From assembly GCF_002414005.1 (NCBI RefSeq), contig NZ_DHYG01000016.1, forward strand, positions 1 through 53,534: 53,534 bases of DNA. Reading direction: 5' to 3'. The DNA is from Psychrobacter sp. UBA5136 (lineage in GTDB: Bacteria > Pseudomonadota > Gammaproteobacteria > Pseudomonadales > Moraxellaceae). Below are positions 33,460-43,471 of this stretch, piece after piece. Below the pieces are notes generated by a model. That model did not search any database. It worked only from the letters and a program-made list of their open reading frames with translations, and was not told where the DNA came from. Position 1 is the stretch's first letter. Each line of letters begins with the position of its first letter. A program made the position numbers and the translations under genes.

Positions 33460-34125
33460 TTACGGTAATAAGCGTTTGGTTGTCCAGTTTACCGCGCCGT
33501 CCGCGCTGCTATTATCTTGCGTGTACACAATGCGGTCATGCATACGGTTGGCGCGGCCTTGCCAAAACTCAATGTTCTCAATCGTAATCTCATAGCCGCC
33601 CCAAAACTCAGGGGTTGGTACCTTGCTGTCCGCTGGATATTTAGCTTGCAACTGCGCAAACGTTTGTTCCATCACGGCGCGGTTGGCAACCTCGCCACTT
33701 TGCGGCTGGCTAACCCACGCGCCCACTTGACTGTCATGCGGACGTTTTTGAAAGTAAGCTGCGGATTTAGTCGTATCAATTTTGGCAATACTGCCACTGA
33801 TACGAATCTGACGCTCAAGCTTGGGCCAAAAAAATAGCGCTTCTGCATTGGGGTTTTCAGCGATATCTTGACCTTTTGCGCTTTCGTAATTGGTGTAAAA
33901 TACAATGCCCTTCTCAGTAATCTCGCGCAGCAAAACGATACGCACGCCAGGCTTATTATCTGCCCCGCACGTCGCTAAGCTCATCGCATACGGTTCTTGC
34001 ACTTGCGCTTCTATGGCTTCATTCATCCAAGTGTGTAACAGCTCAAACGGCGATGTGGGGATTGACTGCTGGTCGAGTTGACCTTTCTCATACGATAAGC
34101 GCTGATCGGTAAAATCCATACTCAT
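33460..34125 (-). CDS. pdxH: Pyridoxamine 5'-phosphate oxidase
   Basis: FMN enzyme making pyridoxal 5'-phosphate from pyridoxine- or pyridoxamine-phosphate. 221 residues, the family norm. Conserved blocks: EPYAMSLATCGADNKPGVRIVLLREITEKGIVFYTNYESAKGQ near 40-82 (FMN site), LFFWPKLERQIRISGSIAKI near 93, ESAAYFQKRP-like SAAYFQKRPHDSQVGAWVSQPQS near 121, and the C-terminal signature WQGRANRMHDRIVY near 192, with RLLP at the very end. Followed by a strong terminator. The PLP made would serve, among others, the D-threonine aldolase-like protein. Confidence 0.95.
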   Translation of the reverse strand: MSMDFTDQRLSYEKGQLDQQSIPTSPFELLHTWMNEAIEAQVQEPYAMSLATCGADNKPGVRIVLLREITEKGIVFYTNYESAKGQDIAENPNAEALFFWPKLERQIRISGSIAKIDTTKSAAYFQKRPHDSQVGAWVSQPQSGEVANRAVMEQTFAQLQAKYPADSKVPTPEFWGGYEITIENIEFWQGRANRMHDRIVYTQDNSSADGAVNWTTKRLLP

Positions 34126-34188
34126 GATTGTTTCTCGCTAACTTTCGAATAGTATTCATTTAATTCTATTTAATACAAAACCTTTAGC

Positions 34189-35559
34189 CTAGCCTAAAAC
34201 CGTTTTGATTTTATCGGCTAAATCATTGGCCATCACATCGCATTCTATCTCATCATCCGACTCAACCATGACTCGAATCATCGGCTCTGTGCCTGATTGA
34301 CGGATAAGCAGGCGACCACGACCTTCCAAAGTAGCGCGCGCTTTATCAAAAGCAGCGACAAGCTCTTCATGTTCAAACGGATCTTGCATTTGCGATAAGC
34401 GCACATTGACCAGTTTTTGCGGCAATAGCTCAAAACCTTCGGTCAAATCGCTAAGCGCTTTACCGCGTGCCTGCATCACCGCCAGTACTTGCAAGCCTGC
34501 AATAATGGCATCGCCCGTGCGGCTTTTATCCAAGCATAAAATATGCCCGGATGGCTCACCGCCCAGTATCCAGCCATTGGCTTCAAGCTCTTGCATCACG
34601 TAACGGTCGCCCACTTTTGCACGGGTAAACGCAATATCAGCATCTTTCAAAGCCAGCTCTAAGCCCATGTTACTCATCAATGTACCAACGACGCCTTCGG
34701 CCTTAGTTTGACCTTGGGTAGCAAGGACATATAAAATACCGTCGCCATCGACCAACTCGCCCGTTTCATCGACCATCACAATACGGTCGCCATCGCCATC
34801 TAAAGCAATGCCAATATCGGCTTCATACTCCAGTACCGCTTTTTGCAGACTTTTAGGATGCGTGGAGCCGCAGCTCGCATTAATATTAATGCCATCGGGT
34901 TTGTTATTAATCGCAATAACGTTGGCGCCAAGCTCGCGCATGACTCTTGGTGCGACGCTATAGCCTGCGCCATTGGCACAGTCGACGACGACAGTTAGAT
35001 GGTCTAAGTCATATTGATAAGGGAAGCTGCCTTTGCAAAATTCAATATAGCGGCCTTTGGCGTCGTTAATACGGTTGTTTTTACCCAATTGTGCCGGATC
35101 GAGAATGGGCATGATGGCATTATTATCGGTATCTGAGGTCGTCATAATCGCGGTCAATTTATCGTTAATCGCGCTTTGCATCTCATCGGTTAATTTTTTC
35201 CCGTCACCTGAGAAAAACTTAATACCATTATCAAAATAAGGGTTGTGCGAAGCAGAAATCACCACGCCAGCATCGGCATTAAAGCTGCGCGTTAAGTGTG
35301 CAATAGCAGGCGTTGGTAGCGGTCCTAGCATGTGTACGTCGACCCCTGCGGCGTTAAAGCCTGCTTGCAGCGCCCCTTCAATCACATAACCGGACAGACG
35401 CGTATCTTTGCCAATCACCACGCTCGGCTTACGCGCAGGATTATTGTTGTTTTCTATCAGCACCAGCCCCGTCACATAGCCTAACTTTAAAATAAAATCA
35501 GGGGTAATGGGTAACTCACCAAATTTTCCGCGAATACCATCAGTGCCAAAATAACTCAT
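34189..35559 (-). CDS. glmM: Phosphoglucosamine mutase
   Basis: Interconverts glucosamine-6- and -1-phosphate for UDP-GlcNAc, peptidoglycan and LPS. 456 residues. N-terminus MSYFGTDGIRGKFG; the phosphoserine loop is GVVISASHNPYFDNGIKFF near 96-115; metal-binding DGDGDRIVMVD near 253; substrate loop GEPSGHILCL near 337; phosphate-binding RQSGTEPMIRVMVE near 420. AGGAATAATAATA precedes the ATG. Essential housekeeping gene, 63 bp upstream of pdxH on the same strand. Confidence 0.96.
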   Translation of the reverse strand: MSYFGTDGIRGKFGELPITPDFILKLGYVTGLVLIENNNNPARKPSVVIGKDTRLSGYVIEGALQAGFNAAGVDVHMLGPLPTPAIAHLTRSFNADAGVVISASHNPYFDNGIKFFSGDGKKLTDEMQSAINDKLTAIMTTSDTDNNAIMPILDPAQLGKNNRINDAKGRYIEFCKGSFPYQYDLDHLTVVVDCANGAGYSVAPRVMRELGANVIAINNKPDGININASCGSTHPKSLQKAVLEYEADIGIALDGDGDRIVMVDETGELVDGDGILYVLATQGQTKAEGVVGTLMSNMGLELALKDADIAFTRAKVGDRYVMQELEANGWILGGEPSGHILCLDKSRTGDAIIAGLQVLAVMQARGKALSDLTEGFELLPQKLVNVRLSQMQDPFEHEELVAAFDKARATLEGRGRLLIRQSGTEPMIRVMVESDDEIECDVMANDLADKIKTVLG

Positions 35560-35854
35560 TATTATTATTCCTCAATTCCATAAAGTAAAAATCAAACGTC
35601 CGCACGCTATAATTAGATTAAAACAAAAAAGCCCATCGTTAAAAAGCATAAATTTAATAACAGCTTTAATAGCAGCCTACTAGTATATATTTTCCTTGAT
35701 TGCCCTCTTTCTTCCTATATGCCTCACACTTTTCGATGCTACAAAAAACTCACCCCGGCAGTAGCGAAGTCTTTTTCGAGTGCAGCAATGATGGGCAACA
35801 AATCCAGATAAGCGATCTGGCCGTAGCTAGGCCAAACCAATTCTGTATTTTACA

Positions 35855-35895
35855 AAAAAAACAGCCAACAATACCAGAGCATTGTTGGCTGTTTG
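35855..35895 (-). terminator. Terminator of guaB
   Basis: ACAGCCAACAAT / ATTGTTGGCTGT with an 8-nt loop, followed on the minus strand by TTTTTTTT. It lies 65 bp after the guaB stop. The remainder of the 400-bp gap 35560-35959 shows no convincing gene; it should hold the glmM promoter. Confidence 0.88.
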
Positions 35896-35959
35896 TATCT
35901 TGACGTCACTACAACGCTACAGAGCCAAAAGGTTGTACTCACCTAGCGTTAAAAAGTGA

Positions 35960-37432
35960 TTAGTCGACACGGTAGTTAGGCGCTTCTTTCGTAATTTGCA
36001 CATCATGAACGTGGGATTCTTTCATACCCGCTGAAGTGACTTTAATAAATTGCGGTTTAGTACGCATCTCTTCAATCGTGGCCGAGCCGGTATAACCCAT
36101 TGATGAACGTAAACCACCTACCAATTGGTTAACGATACCAGCCACTGGACCTTTATAAGGTACACGGCCTTCAATACCTTCTGGCACCAGTTTTTCTACG
36201 CCGTCTTTGGCGTCTTGGAAGTAGCGATCTGATGAACCATGCTGACCTGACATCGCGCCTAAGCTGCCCATGCCGCGGTAGGCTTTATAGTAGCGACCTT
36301 GGAACAACTCAACTTCACCAGGCGCCTCTTCGGTACCCGCCATCAATGAACCCACCATGATGCACGACGCGCCCGCAGCAATGGCTTTTGCCATGTCGCC
36401 TGAATAGCGAATACCGCCATCAGCAATCAAAGGAATACTGTCTTGTAACGCGCTTGCCACGTTATCAATCGCAGAGATTTGCGGAACGCCAATACCAGCG
36501 ATGATGCGTGTGGTACAGATAGAACCTGGGCCGATACCTACTTTTACCGCATCCGCACCCGCATCGCGCAGCGCTTTGGCCGCGTCGCCAGTGGCGATAT
36601 TACCGCCAATGACCTGAACATTTGGAAAGTTCTTTTTAATCCAAGAAACTTTATCAATCACACCTTTTGAATGGCCGTGCGCCGTATCAACAACGATGAT
36701 ATCGACGTCAGCAGCAATCAAGGCTTCAACACGTGCTTGGGTGTCAGCGCCTGTACCAACAGCCGCACCAACGCGCAAACGGCCCTGTTCATCTTTACAA
36801 GCGTTGGGGTTATTTTCGGCTTTGGTAAAATCATTGACCGTAATCAAACCGCGCAGACGAAAGTCATCATTAATCACAATCACTTTTTCGATACGGTGCT
36901 CATGAAGAAGTTTTTTGATATTTTCGTTGCTCTCGCCTTCTTTTACGGTAACGAGCTGATCTTTTGGCGTCATGATATTGCTGACGGGCAATGATAAATT
37001 GGTCTCAAAACGCCAATCGCGATGGGTGACGATGCCGATGACTTTATCAGTGCCCTTTTCAACCACAGGCACCCCTGAGATGTTATTGTCTTGGGTCAAT
37101 CTTAGTAGCTCACCAATCGTCATCTCTGGATGAACCGTGATAGGATCAACCACCGTACCCGCTTCGAATTTTTTGACGCGGCGTACTTGCATGGCTTGCT
37201 TATCGATATCCATGCTTTTGTGCAAGATACCCAAACCACCAAGCTGTGCCATGGTAATAGCCATCTCAGATTCGGTGACGGTGTCCATAGCAGCAGAGAT
37301 AAGCGGTAGGTTTAAGGTGATATTTTTGGTTAGGCGGGTCGTTAAATCAGCAGCTTTTGGTAGGACTTCAGAATAAGCTGGCAACAATAAAACGTCATCA
37401 AAGGTTAAGGCTTCATCGACAATTCGCAACAT
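35960..37432 (-). CDS. guaB: IMP dehydrogenase
   Basis: Converts IMP to XMP with NAD+, the committing step of GMP synthesis. 490 residues. Barrel start LTFDDVLLLPAYSEVLP; two CBS domains between about 95 and 205 (VVDPITVHPEMTIGEL and IMTPKDQLVTVKEGES); catalytic loop with GIGPGSICTTRIIAGIGVPQ near 295-315 holding the active Cys; flap GMGSLGAM near 390. AGGGG 8 nt before the ATG. Confidence 0.97.
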   Translation of the reverse strand: MLRIVDEALTFDDVLLLPAYSEVLPKAADLTTRLTKNITLNLPLISAAMDTVTESEMAITMAQLGGLGILHKSMDIDKQAMQVRRVKKFEAGTVVDPITVHPEMTIGELLRLTQDNNISGVPVVEKGTDKVIGIVTHRDWRFETNLSLPVSNIMTPKDQLVTVKEGESNENIKKLLHEHRIEKVIVINDDFRLRGLITVNDFTKAENNPNACKDEQGRLRVGAAVGTGADTQARVEALIAADVDIIVVDTAHGHSKGVIDKVSWIKKNFPNVQVIGGNIATGDAAKALRDAGADAVKVGIGPGSICTTRIIAGIGVPQISAIDNVASALQDSIPLIADGGIRYSGDMAKAIAAGASCIMVGSLMAGTEEAPGEVELFQGRYYKAYRGMGSLGAMSGQHGSSDRYFQDAKDGVEKLVPEGIEGRVPYKGPVAGIVNQLVGGLRSSMGYTGSATIEEMRTKPQFIKVTSAGMKESHVHDVQITKEAPNYRVD

Positions 37433-37812
37433 ACAGACCCCTAGTGGTGGTTATTTTGATGGGTGGGCAATGCAGTATCAAGTCGATAAATGAACGTTTT
37501 GTCAAAATCAGCAAGCTAATATGCAGACTAAAATAAAGGCTTTAGATTGTGAGAAAACCATGAGGAACAAATCCTAAATACTGCTATTCGCTCGGCACGT
37601 TATCTATTTATCAGCGGTAATAAAACGATTGAGGAGGTAGAGTTGCCAATATAGCGTCTCTAAACATCCTAAAATCTGATTACACGACGCTTAATAACTG
37701 AATTATCCCTTAAAAATAACGCCATATTATACCAAATAAAGCAAGCATTCGCATAACATATTTGTCAGCTTATTTTACCAATATAGCGCCGTTATTTTAG
37801 TCTTGCTCTGTT
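37433..37812. other. Intergenic region between guaB and the mscS-type gene
   Basis: 380 bp, AT-rich, with no gene I can support. It should carry the guaB promoter. No clear hairpin terminator for the upstream channel gene is visible here. Confidence 0.4.
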
Positions 37813-39924
37813 TTAACTTTCACCTGCTTTTACGAGCAAACGCTCCACCGGTAAATAATCCTTTTGTTCATTATATAAATAGCTTAGCATTTGCTCACGC
37901 ACTTCACACTCGAGCAGCCAAGCATTGACTGGGCTATCAGACGCTTGGCTACAGCGTAGTTTTATAGTGGTTTCTGTTACTTCTACCGTGTACATTTCAG
38001 GCTCAGTAACACCATCCCAAAGCTCACTTTTTTTTACCAGCTCAATATATTTTTGCCGTATCGCGTCGATGTCCACGCCATAATCGACGTATAAGTAAAT
38101 CACCGAGATTTGATGCGACTCAGTATGCGACCAGTTTTCCACAATCTCAGTGACAAAATGACGCATGGGCACAATCAAGCGGCGCTCATCCCATACTTTT
38201 AGTACCGCATAGGTATACCCCAAATCCTCAATCGTACACCACTCACCCTCCACCACCACCGTATCGCCAATACGCACGGGCTGCGTGATTGCAACCTGCA
38301 TGCCTGCGATGATATTTCCTAAAATAGGCTGCGCGGCAATACCGATAACCGCCCCAGCAATACCCGCCGAGGTCAGTAACGTCTTGCCCAAACCCTCGAT
38401 ATTGGTAAATTCGCTCAGGCCTACCCAAATGCCGCCCAAAATCATCACAAAGATAAAGATGCGACGAAAGATAGACACATAGGTGCGGCGGCGGCGTCCT
38501 TTATCAAACTGCTCATCGCCTAGGTTTTCGATTTGCAAGTCTTTATAACGATTGGCAAAGAAATTAATCGCCCGAGTGCCGAGCCACATGGCGCTAAACA
38601 CCAAACCGATCCAAATAATTGGCCGTGTCGATGAGGCAAGCGCATCCAAGTAAGGAAAGCCGCCCGATACCAAGGTGTAGACAGAGGAGAAGCTAATGGT
38701 AAAGGTTAAAGGTACGGTGAGCTTACTGACTAAGTCCTCCACACCATTGTGATGAATGGTGCTGAGGCGGTTGCCTTCTTTATCTAAAACATACCAGTTC
38801 AGCAGTTTTCCGGCAGCTTTACTTAATAACCAGCCAACGCCCATGGTAAAAGAAAAGAACAAGAATAAGGCTAAAAATTCCCAAATAGCAATGCCAACAA
38901 TCTTTAGTTTGGTCCAACTGGGCAAATAACGCTCAAACTTGGCAGGGTGATACTGCTCGTATAACTTATCAATATTGGCGACCGTCTGCGCCGAAAATAC
39001 CCAAAATGGTGCGCTGTCATCAATGCGAACACGCTCAAGGTGAATCGGTACACGGCGGTCACGATACACAATATAGCCTAGCTGAATCGAGCGCCTTGGA
39101 ATGCCTTGGATACTGTTATTGCTACCAAGCGGCGGTTCAATCAAGCCATCAGGACGGTCGGGCAACTTATCAAACACATACAGCTTTTTTTCCATCAATA
39201 AAAAATCAAGTTGTTTGGTAAGCTCCATCGCGCGACTAGGCTGCAACTTTTCATCAATTAAATTCATATTAAGCGCATAAGCCGCCAAGTCGTACTGCTG
39301 CTTCATGACCGCTGATTGAAAAAACTCTAAAGTTGCCAGCGGTGTCGATAAGTTTGGCGGTTCAGCTAATGGCGGCAAGCCTGCATTTAGCTTACTTAAA
39401 ACATAGTAGCTTTCGTTATATTCGCCCGTCAGACCAGAATCACCCTGCAGCACCCCTGCTTGCTGTACCGAGGTTTTTTCAAGCGGGCTTATCACTTCTT
39501 CTGCAATGGTAGAGAGGCTCAGATCTTCTCTTTTAAGCTCATCGATTTTTTGCTCGGCATAATCAGCGAGCGTTTCTGGCGCGGCAGCGGCTGATGCTTT
39601 TGGATTATTTTGACTGTCAGCCGCCTGATTTTCAGTCGCTTGATTTTCAGTTGCTTGTTTATCCGCCGCTTGATCTACAAAAGCAGGATTATTGACCGCC
39701 GCTTGATCACTGCTAGCGGCATAAGCGGGCAAATAAATAGCACTCGAGATAATAATAAGCACGCTAAGCATAAGTTGCCCTATGCTTAAAAACTTTATAA
39801 GCCATCTATCGCTAGTCATAGCGCTATTCGAGCTTTCAAAGCGAAAAAAATCAGCGTCGTCAGTATCGCCCGTGCTAGGCGTTTGGGTGTTTTTAGCGAT
39901 TAAAGGCTGAGAAGAATGTTTCAT
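37813..39924 (-). CDS. Mechanosensitive channel of the MscS family (large type)
   Basis: 703 residues from the first ATG. A second start at 39819 (MTSDRWLIKF) would put a signal peptide ending AYAAS at the very N-terminus and may be the real one; neither has a strong ribosome site. After the export signal comes an Ala/Gln/Asn-rich stretch with repeated QATENQA-like units, then a periplasmic domain to about 340, four or more membrane helices, and the MscS pore helix with GIAGAVIGIAAQPILGNIIAGMQVAITQPVRIGDTVVVEG near 530. The cytoplasmic beta domain ends in RLLVKAGES. Expected to open on membrane tension during hypo-osmotic shock. It pairs in theme with the solute-synthesis genes at 17-19 kb but is not near them. 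Confidence 0.88.
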   Translation of the reverse strand: MKHSSQPLIAKNTQTPSTGDTDDADFFRFESSNSAMTSDRWLIKFLSIGQLMLSVLIIISSAIYLPAYAASSDQAAVNNPAFVDQAADKQATENQATENQAADSQNNPKASAAAAPETLADYAEQKIDELKREDLSLSTIAEEVISPLEKTSVQQAGVLQGDSGLTGEYNESYYVLSKLNAGLPPLAEPPNLSTPLATLEFFQSAVMKQQYDLAAYALNMNLIDEKLQPSRAMELTKQLDFLLMEKKLYVFDKLPDRPDGLIEPPLGSNNSIQGIPRRSIQLGYIVYRDRRVPIHLERVRIDDSAPFWVFSAQTVANIDKLYEQYHPAKFERYLPSWTKLKIVGIAIWEFLALFLFFSFTMGVGWLLSKAAGKLLNWYVLDKEGNRLSTIHHNGVEDLVSKLTVPLTFTISFSSVYTLVSGGFPYLDALASSTRPIIWIGLVFSAMWLGTRAINFFANRYKDLQIENLGDEQFDKGRRRRTYVSIFRRIFIFVMILGGIWVGLSEFTNIEGLGKTLLTSAGIAGAVIGIAAQPILGNIIAGMQVAITQPVRIGDTVVVEGEWCTIEDLGYTYAVLKVWDERRLIVPMRHFVTEIVENWSHTESHQISVIYLYVDYGVDIDAIRQKYIELVKKSELWDGVTEPEMYTVEVTETTIKLRCSQASDSPVNAWLLECEVREQMLSYLYNEQKDYLPVERLLVKAGES

Positions 39925-39984
39925 ACGATAAAGTTCTTGGCGGAATATTAAATTTGCATCTACGTTTAAGCTAATGCACGGAAC

Positions 39985-40010
39985 AAAAAAAAGCCAGCGT
40001 GAAGCTGACT
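39985..40010 (-). terminator. Terminator of cysS
   Basis: GCCAGC GTGAA GCTGAC hairpin with one G-U pair, followed on the minus strand by TTTTTTTT. It lies 54 bp after the cysS stop codon. Confidence 0.8.
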
Positions 40011-40063
40011 TAATTTATGGGTAAACTGTTAATCGATACAATTGGTTATATGGAGAATATAAC

Positions 40064-41524
40064 TTAAGCGCGGCGCCAAGTCGTACCCGTACGGCTGTCT
40101 TCAAGCTCAATACCCGCCGCTTTTAACTGCTCGCGTATCTCGTCAGCACGGGCAAAGTCTTTATTGGTTTTGGCATCCGCACGCGCGGTGATTAACTCAT
40201 CAATAGCAGCGTCGCTTAAACCGCCCTCTTGCGCCTCACCAACGACCGCTTGTAAAAACTGCTGTACGGGTAGCTGCAATATATTGAGTGTCTGCGCCAG
40301 AGCTTTTAGCTGCTGTGCCAATTGCCATGCGGTTTCTACTTCTTCCGCTTTAACCGCTTTATTGATATCGCGCGCCAACCCGAACAATACGCTGATAGCC
40401 GTTGAGCTATTAAAATCATCATTCATGGCTTTGATAAAATCTTGTCCCGCCGCACTACTATAAACCGATTTTGCAAGCTTATCATCAAGGATAAGCTCTT
40501 GCCCTTTTTGTTGTTCAGCGGCCTTGATAGCTTGATACAATCTGCTTAGGCTATTGTGCGCTTCATCTAAAGCTTTATCTGAGAAGTTGACTTGGCTGCG
40601 ATAGTGACTTGATAGTAGGAAAAAACGCACGGTTTCAGGATGGTACTTGGCAATCACATCGCGAATGGTAAAGAAATTATTTAGCGATTTGGACATTTTT
40701 TCGCCGTCGACATTAATAAAGCCAACGTGCATCCAATTGCGCGCGTACTCACAGCCCGTTGCCGCTTCAGATTGCGCTATCTCATTTTCATGATGCGGGA
40801 ACTGTAAATCATGACCACCGCCATGGATATCAAAGGTATTCCCAAGATGCTGGGTCGACATCGCCGAGCACTCAATATGCCAGCCTGGGCGCCCCTGCCC
40901 CCATGGCGATGCCCATTGTGGCTCGCTAGGTTTCGCCGCTTTCCAAAGCACAAAGTCAAACGGATTGCGCTTGTCATTTTCGACATCAACGCGCGAGCCC
41001 GCTTGCATGTCATCCAAATTACGCTTGGATAATTTGCCATAATCAGGAAAGCTATCGACTGCATAATAGACGTCGCCATTATCGCCAGCATAAGCGTAAT
41101 CATTGCTGACCAATTTGCCAATCATCTGCTGCATCTCATCGATATAATCGGTCGCGCGCGGCTCAGCATCAGGCGCTAAGCAGCCCAGTGCCGCGAAATC
41201 TTCGTGCATCGCTTCGATAAAACGCTGCGTTAAGGCACCAATTTCCTCGCCGTTTTCGACAGCGCGGGTGATGATTTTGTCATCTATATCGGTGATATTA
41301 CGCACATAATTGACGTCATAACCCAATTGCTTAAGCCAGCGCACCACCATATCAAAAGCAACCATCATCCGCGCATGACCGATATGACAATAATCATAAA
41401 CCGTCATGCCGCACACATACATGCCAACTTTGCCCGCAACAAGTGGCTTGAATATCTGCTTGCGTCCGTTAAGTGAGTCATAAATGGCAAGCTGAGACAT
41501 CGCGTCTGCAAGAGGTGTGGTCAT
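40064..41524 (-). CDS. cysS: Cysteinyl-tRNA synthetase
   Basis: Charges tRNA-Cys. 486 residues. Class I signature CHIGHARMMVAFD near 46 (HIGH-type), first zinc Cys in MYVCGMTVYDYCHIGH, ITDIDDKII near 78, WHIECSAMS with the second zinc Cys near 223, GGGHDLQFPHHENEIAQSEA near 246 and KMSKSLNNF near 283. C-terminal anticodon-binding domain with ADEIREQLKAAGIELEDSRTGTTWRRA, the usual end. The gene contains no obvious anomalies. Confidence 0.97.
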   Translation of the reverse strand: MTTPLADAMSQLAIYDSLNGRKQIFKPLVAGKVGMYVCGMTVYDYCHIGHARMMVAFDMVVRWLKQLGYDVNYVRNITDIDDKIITRAVENGEEIGALTQRFIEAMHEDFAALGCLAPDAEPRATDYIDEMQQMIGKLVSNDYAYAGDNGDVYYAVDSFPDYGKLSKRNLDDMQAGSRVDVENDKRNPFDFVLWKAAKPSEPQWASPWGQGRPGWHIECSAMSTQHLGNTFDIHGGGHDLQFPHHENEIAQSEAATGCEYARNWMHVGFINVDGEKMSKSLNNFFTIRDVIAKYHPETVRFFLLSSHYRSQVNFSDKALDEAHNSLSRLYQAIKAAEQQKGQELILDDKLAKSVYSSAAGQDFIKAMNDDFNSSTAISVLFGLARDINKAVKAEEVETAWQLAQQLKALAQTLNILQLPVQQFLQAVVGEAQEGGLSDAAIDELITARADAKTNKDFARADEIREQLKAAGIELEDSRTGTTWRRA

Positions 41525-41756
41525 AAAAAAAGCCTTTTGATAAAAAATATAAGGAATAAATGAGCTTATTTACCCTGCATTCTATAGTGATAAAAACGTC
41601 ACTTTTTGAAAGTATTGAACGCAATGATTACTTTAAGAAAAGCAGCAATAGAAAACTTAACCCATTATCTTAGCGAAAATGCTCGTAAAATACTACAATG
41701 AGCACATAAGTAAGACTTTGCAATGATAAAAAACACTGACCGCTAAGGATGCAAAC

Positions 41757-42356
41757 ATGGGCAATCGTTTAAGCAAAATATATACACGTACCGGAGATGA
41801 CGGCACCACGGGCATGGCAGATGGTAGCCGCGTGAGTAAAGCGGATAATTTATTTAACGTCATGGGTGATGTTGATGAGCTCAACTCACACATCGGCTTA
41901 GTACGCGCGCAATTGGCACAAATGACGACTGATGCGAAACAAAAAGCCGATTTTGCGCAAGCATTGGTCATTATTCAGCACTTATTATTTAACATTGGCG
42001 GCGAGCTTGCCATGCCAGAATATGAAGGCGTAAATAGCGCTCACATTGAATGGTTGGAGCAGCAAATTGATAGGATGAATAGCAGCCTGCCCGCGCTAAA
42101 AGATTTTATCTTGCCGACCGGCTCCGTGCTGGTCAGTCAATTGCATGTGGCACGTACTGTCTGCCGCCGAGCTGAGCGCCAAGCGGTGTTATTGCAACAA
42201 CAGCGCCCAGAAGCCATCCGTCCGACCGCCATTAGCTTTATCAATCGCTTGTCTGACTGGCTATTTGTCGCCGCGCGTTTTTGCACCGACCCTGAACAAG
42301 TTTCTGAAGTGCTCTGGGACAGTCAAGTATTACAAAAATTCGCTGATAATAAATAG
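41757..42356 (+). CDS. Cob(I)alamin adenosyltransferase, PduO type
   Basis: Adenosylates corrinoid to coenzyme B12. 199 residues. Motif 1 SKIYTRTGDDGTTGMADGSRVSK at the N-terminus binds ATP, GDVDELNSHIGLVRAQL near 40, and RTVCRRAERQAV near 127-138 is the second ATP motif. The five-helix bundle length is normal. Whether the cell makes or only salvages cobalamin cannot be told here; B12 would be needed for methylmalonyl-CoA mutase downstream of the propionyl-CoA produced by the valine operon, but that gene is not in this window. Confidence 0.92.
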   Translation: MGNRLSKIYTRTGDDGTTGMADGSRVSKADNLFNVMGDVDELNSHIGLVRAQLAQMTTDAKQKADFAQALVIIQHLLFNIGGELAMPEYEGVNSAHIEWLEQQIDRMNSSLPALKDFILPTGSVLVSQLHVARTVCRRAERQAVLLQQQRPEAIRPTAISFINRLSDWLFVAARFCTDPEQVSEVLWDSQVLQKFADNK

Positions 42357-42424
42357 TTTATCATTTACGGCTTACTGTTTACTGCTCTCTAAATATTGAC
42401 AGCTAAAAACTGATACCAATAAAA

Positions 42425-42461
42425 GAAACGCCCGCAATTGCTGACAGCGACGGGCGTTTTT
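42425..42461. terminator. Bidirectional terminator
   Basis: AAACGCCCG / CGGGCGTTT with a 16-nt loop, T-runs on both strands, between the convergent adenosyltransferase and lipoprotein genes. Confidence 0.88.
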
Positions 42462-42517
42462 GATATTAAGTGCTAAGTTTTAAATGTTAAGCTTTAAGAC
42501 AAACTACTGACGCACTA

Positions 42518-43471
42518 TTAATAAGTTGCGTCTTTATCTTCGATAATCACCATATCGATACTGTCATCTTTCGGCACTGATTTTGGTGTGGTCGGAGTTG
42601 CAGGTGCTGATGCCGAAGTGCTAGGTGCTTTGGCGGCTTGATTGCTGCTATCTTGACTGCTGCTTTGACCGTTTTGATTTATAGTGGGCGGCGTAGCAGG
42701 TTCAGCTGGACGTATAGGCGCCACTGGCGTGACTGGTTTTGGTTGACGCGTTTGATTTTCGCTATTGTTTTGCGCAGCACGGCGGCGCTCTGCTTCTTGC
42801 GCGGCGCGCTTAGCATTTTGCTCTTCTAGCGCCGACTGAAAGACTGAGCCTGCTACCACTTCTGACACCACGGTAAGCAACGCAGGCTGCCCAGCGATAC
42901 GCGTACGTACTTGGCCACCTTGCGTACCAACGACATAAGTAAAGGCATCATCAACGAGCATGTTGTTATTGATACGGATATTGTCGTTGGCCAAACGCGA
43001 TTGCAGACTTGGCTGATTGTTAGCCGCTTGCAGCTGGCTGGCTTGATATAAGTCCTCACTTGGCAAGGTCATGCTGACGCTCGCCTGACACGTGGTCATG
43101 CCATTGTCGTTGGTAGCTTGTAATACCGCGGCGTTTTGCACATCGATGACGATACCATTGGTTTTAGCGGTGATAACGCCACTACTTAAACCAATTTCGG
43201 CATCGTTCGCGTAACTTGTCGCTAGCGTTTGAGCTTGTTGATTGAGCGTATTTTTTAAGGCTGATTTGAGGCGGTCTTGAACCATTGGGTCATCACAGCT
43301 CACCGCCGTAGCAGCCGCGTTTTCATTAGCGGCGATTTCTTCGGTCAGCTCTGCAGTTTCCGTCGGGTCTTCTTTTTCTGAGCGGTCACAGCCAGCAAGC
43401 ACCAAACTACATGCGATACCTATACCAGCAACTTTATACCACTTGCTCAAACTTTTATTTGCTACGCTCAT
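42518..43471 (-). CDS. Predicted lipoprotein, function unknown
   Basis: From ATG 43471 (TTGGAGC upstream) the protein has 317 residues with a lipoprotein signal ending SLVLAGC; the mature protein begins CDRSEKEDPTE. The longer frame from 43528 would bury the signal. A folded middle region (about 60-225) contains two more cysteines, CDDPMVQDRLKSAL and MTTCQASVSMTLPS, that could pair. The last 100 residues are disordered: KRAAQEAERRRAAQ followed by Pro/Thr/Ser/Gln-rich sequence. I do not recognise the family; similar lipoproteins exist in Acinetobacter as far as I recall. Membrane-anchored, probably periplasm-facing. Confidence 0.75.
   Translation of the reverse strand: MSVANKSLSKWYKVAGIGIACSLVLAGCDRSEKEDPTETAELTEEIAANENAAATAVSCDDPMVQDRLKSALKNTLNQQAQTLATSYANDAEIGLSSGVITAKTNGIVIDVQNAAVLQATNDNGMTTCQASVSMTLPSEDLYQASQLQAANNQPSLQSRLANDNIRINNNMLVDDAFTYVVGTQGGQVRTRIAGQPALLTVVSEVVAGSVFQSALEEQNAKRAAQEAERRRAAQNNSENQTRQPKPVTPVAPIRPAEPATPPTINQNGQSSSQDSSNQAAKAPSTSASAPATPTTPKSVPKDDSIDMVIIEDKDATY

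Noticed and set aside
35700..35903. 67-residue plus-strand frame between glmM and guaB
   Set aside because: Its end runs through the guaB terminator stem, it has no ribosome site and no recognisable motif.
39006..39221. Plus-strand frame opposite the MscS-type gene, and similar frames opposite other genes
   Set aside because: Lies wholly antisense to a well-supported coding region, without its own signals.
39585..39715. Repeated QATENQA-like units in the MscS-type protein as a mobile or CRISPR-like repeat
   Set aside because: Short imperfect repeats of coding low-complexity sequence; no spacers of constant length and no cas genes.
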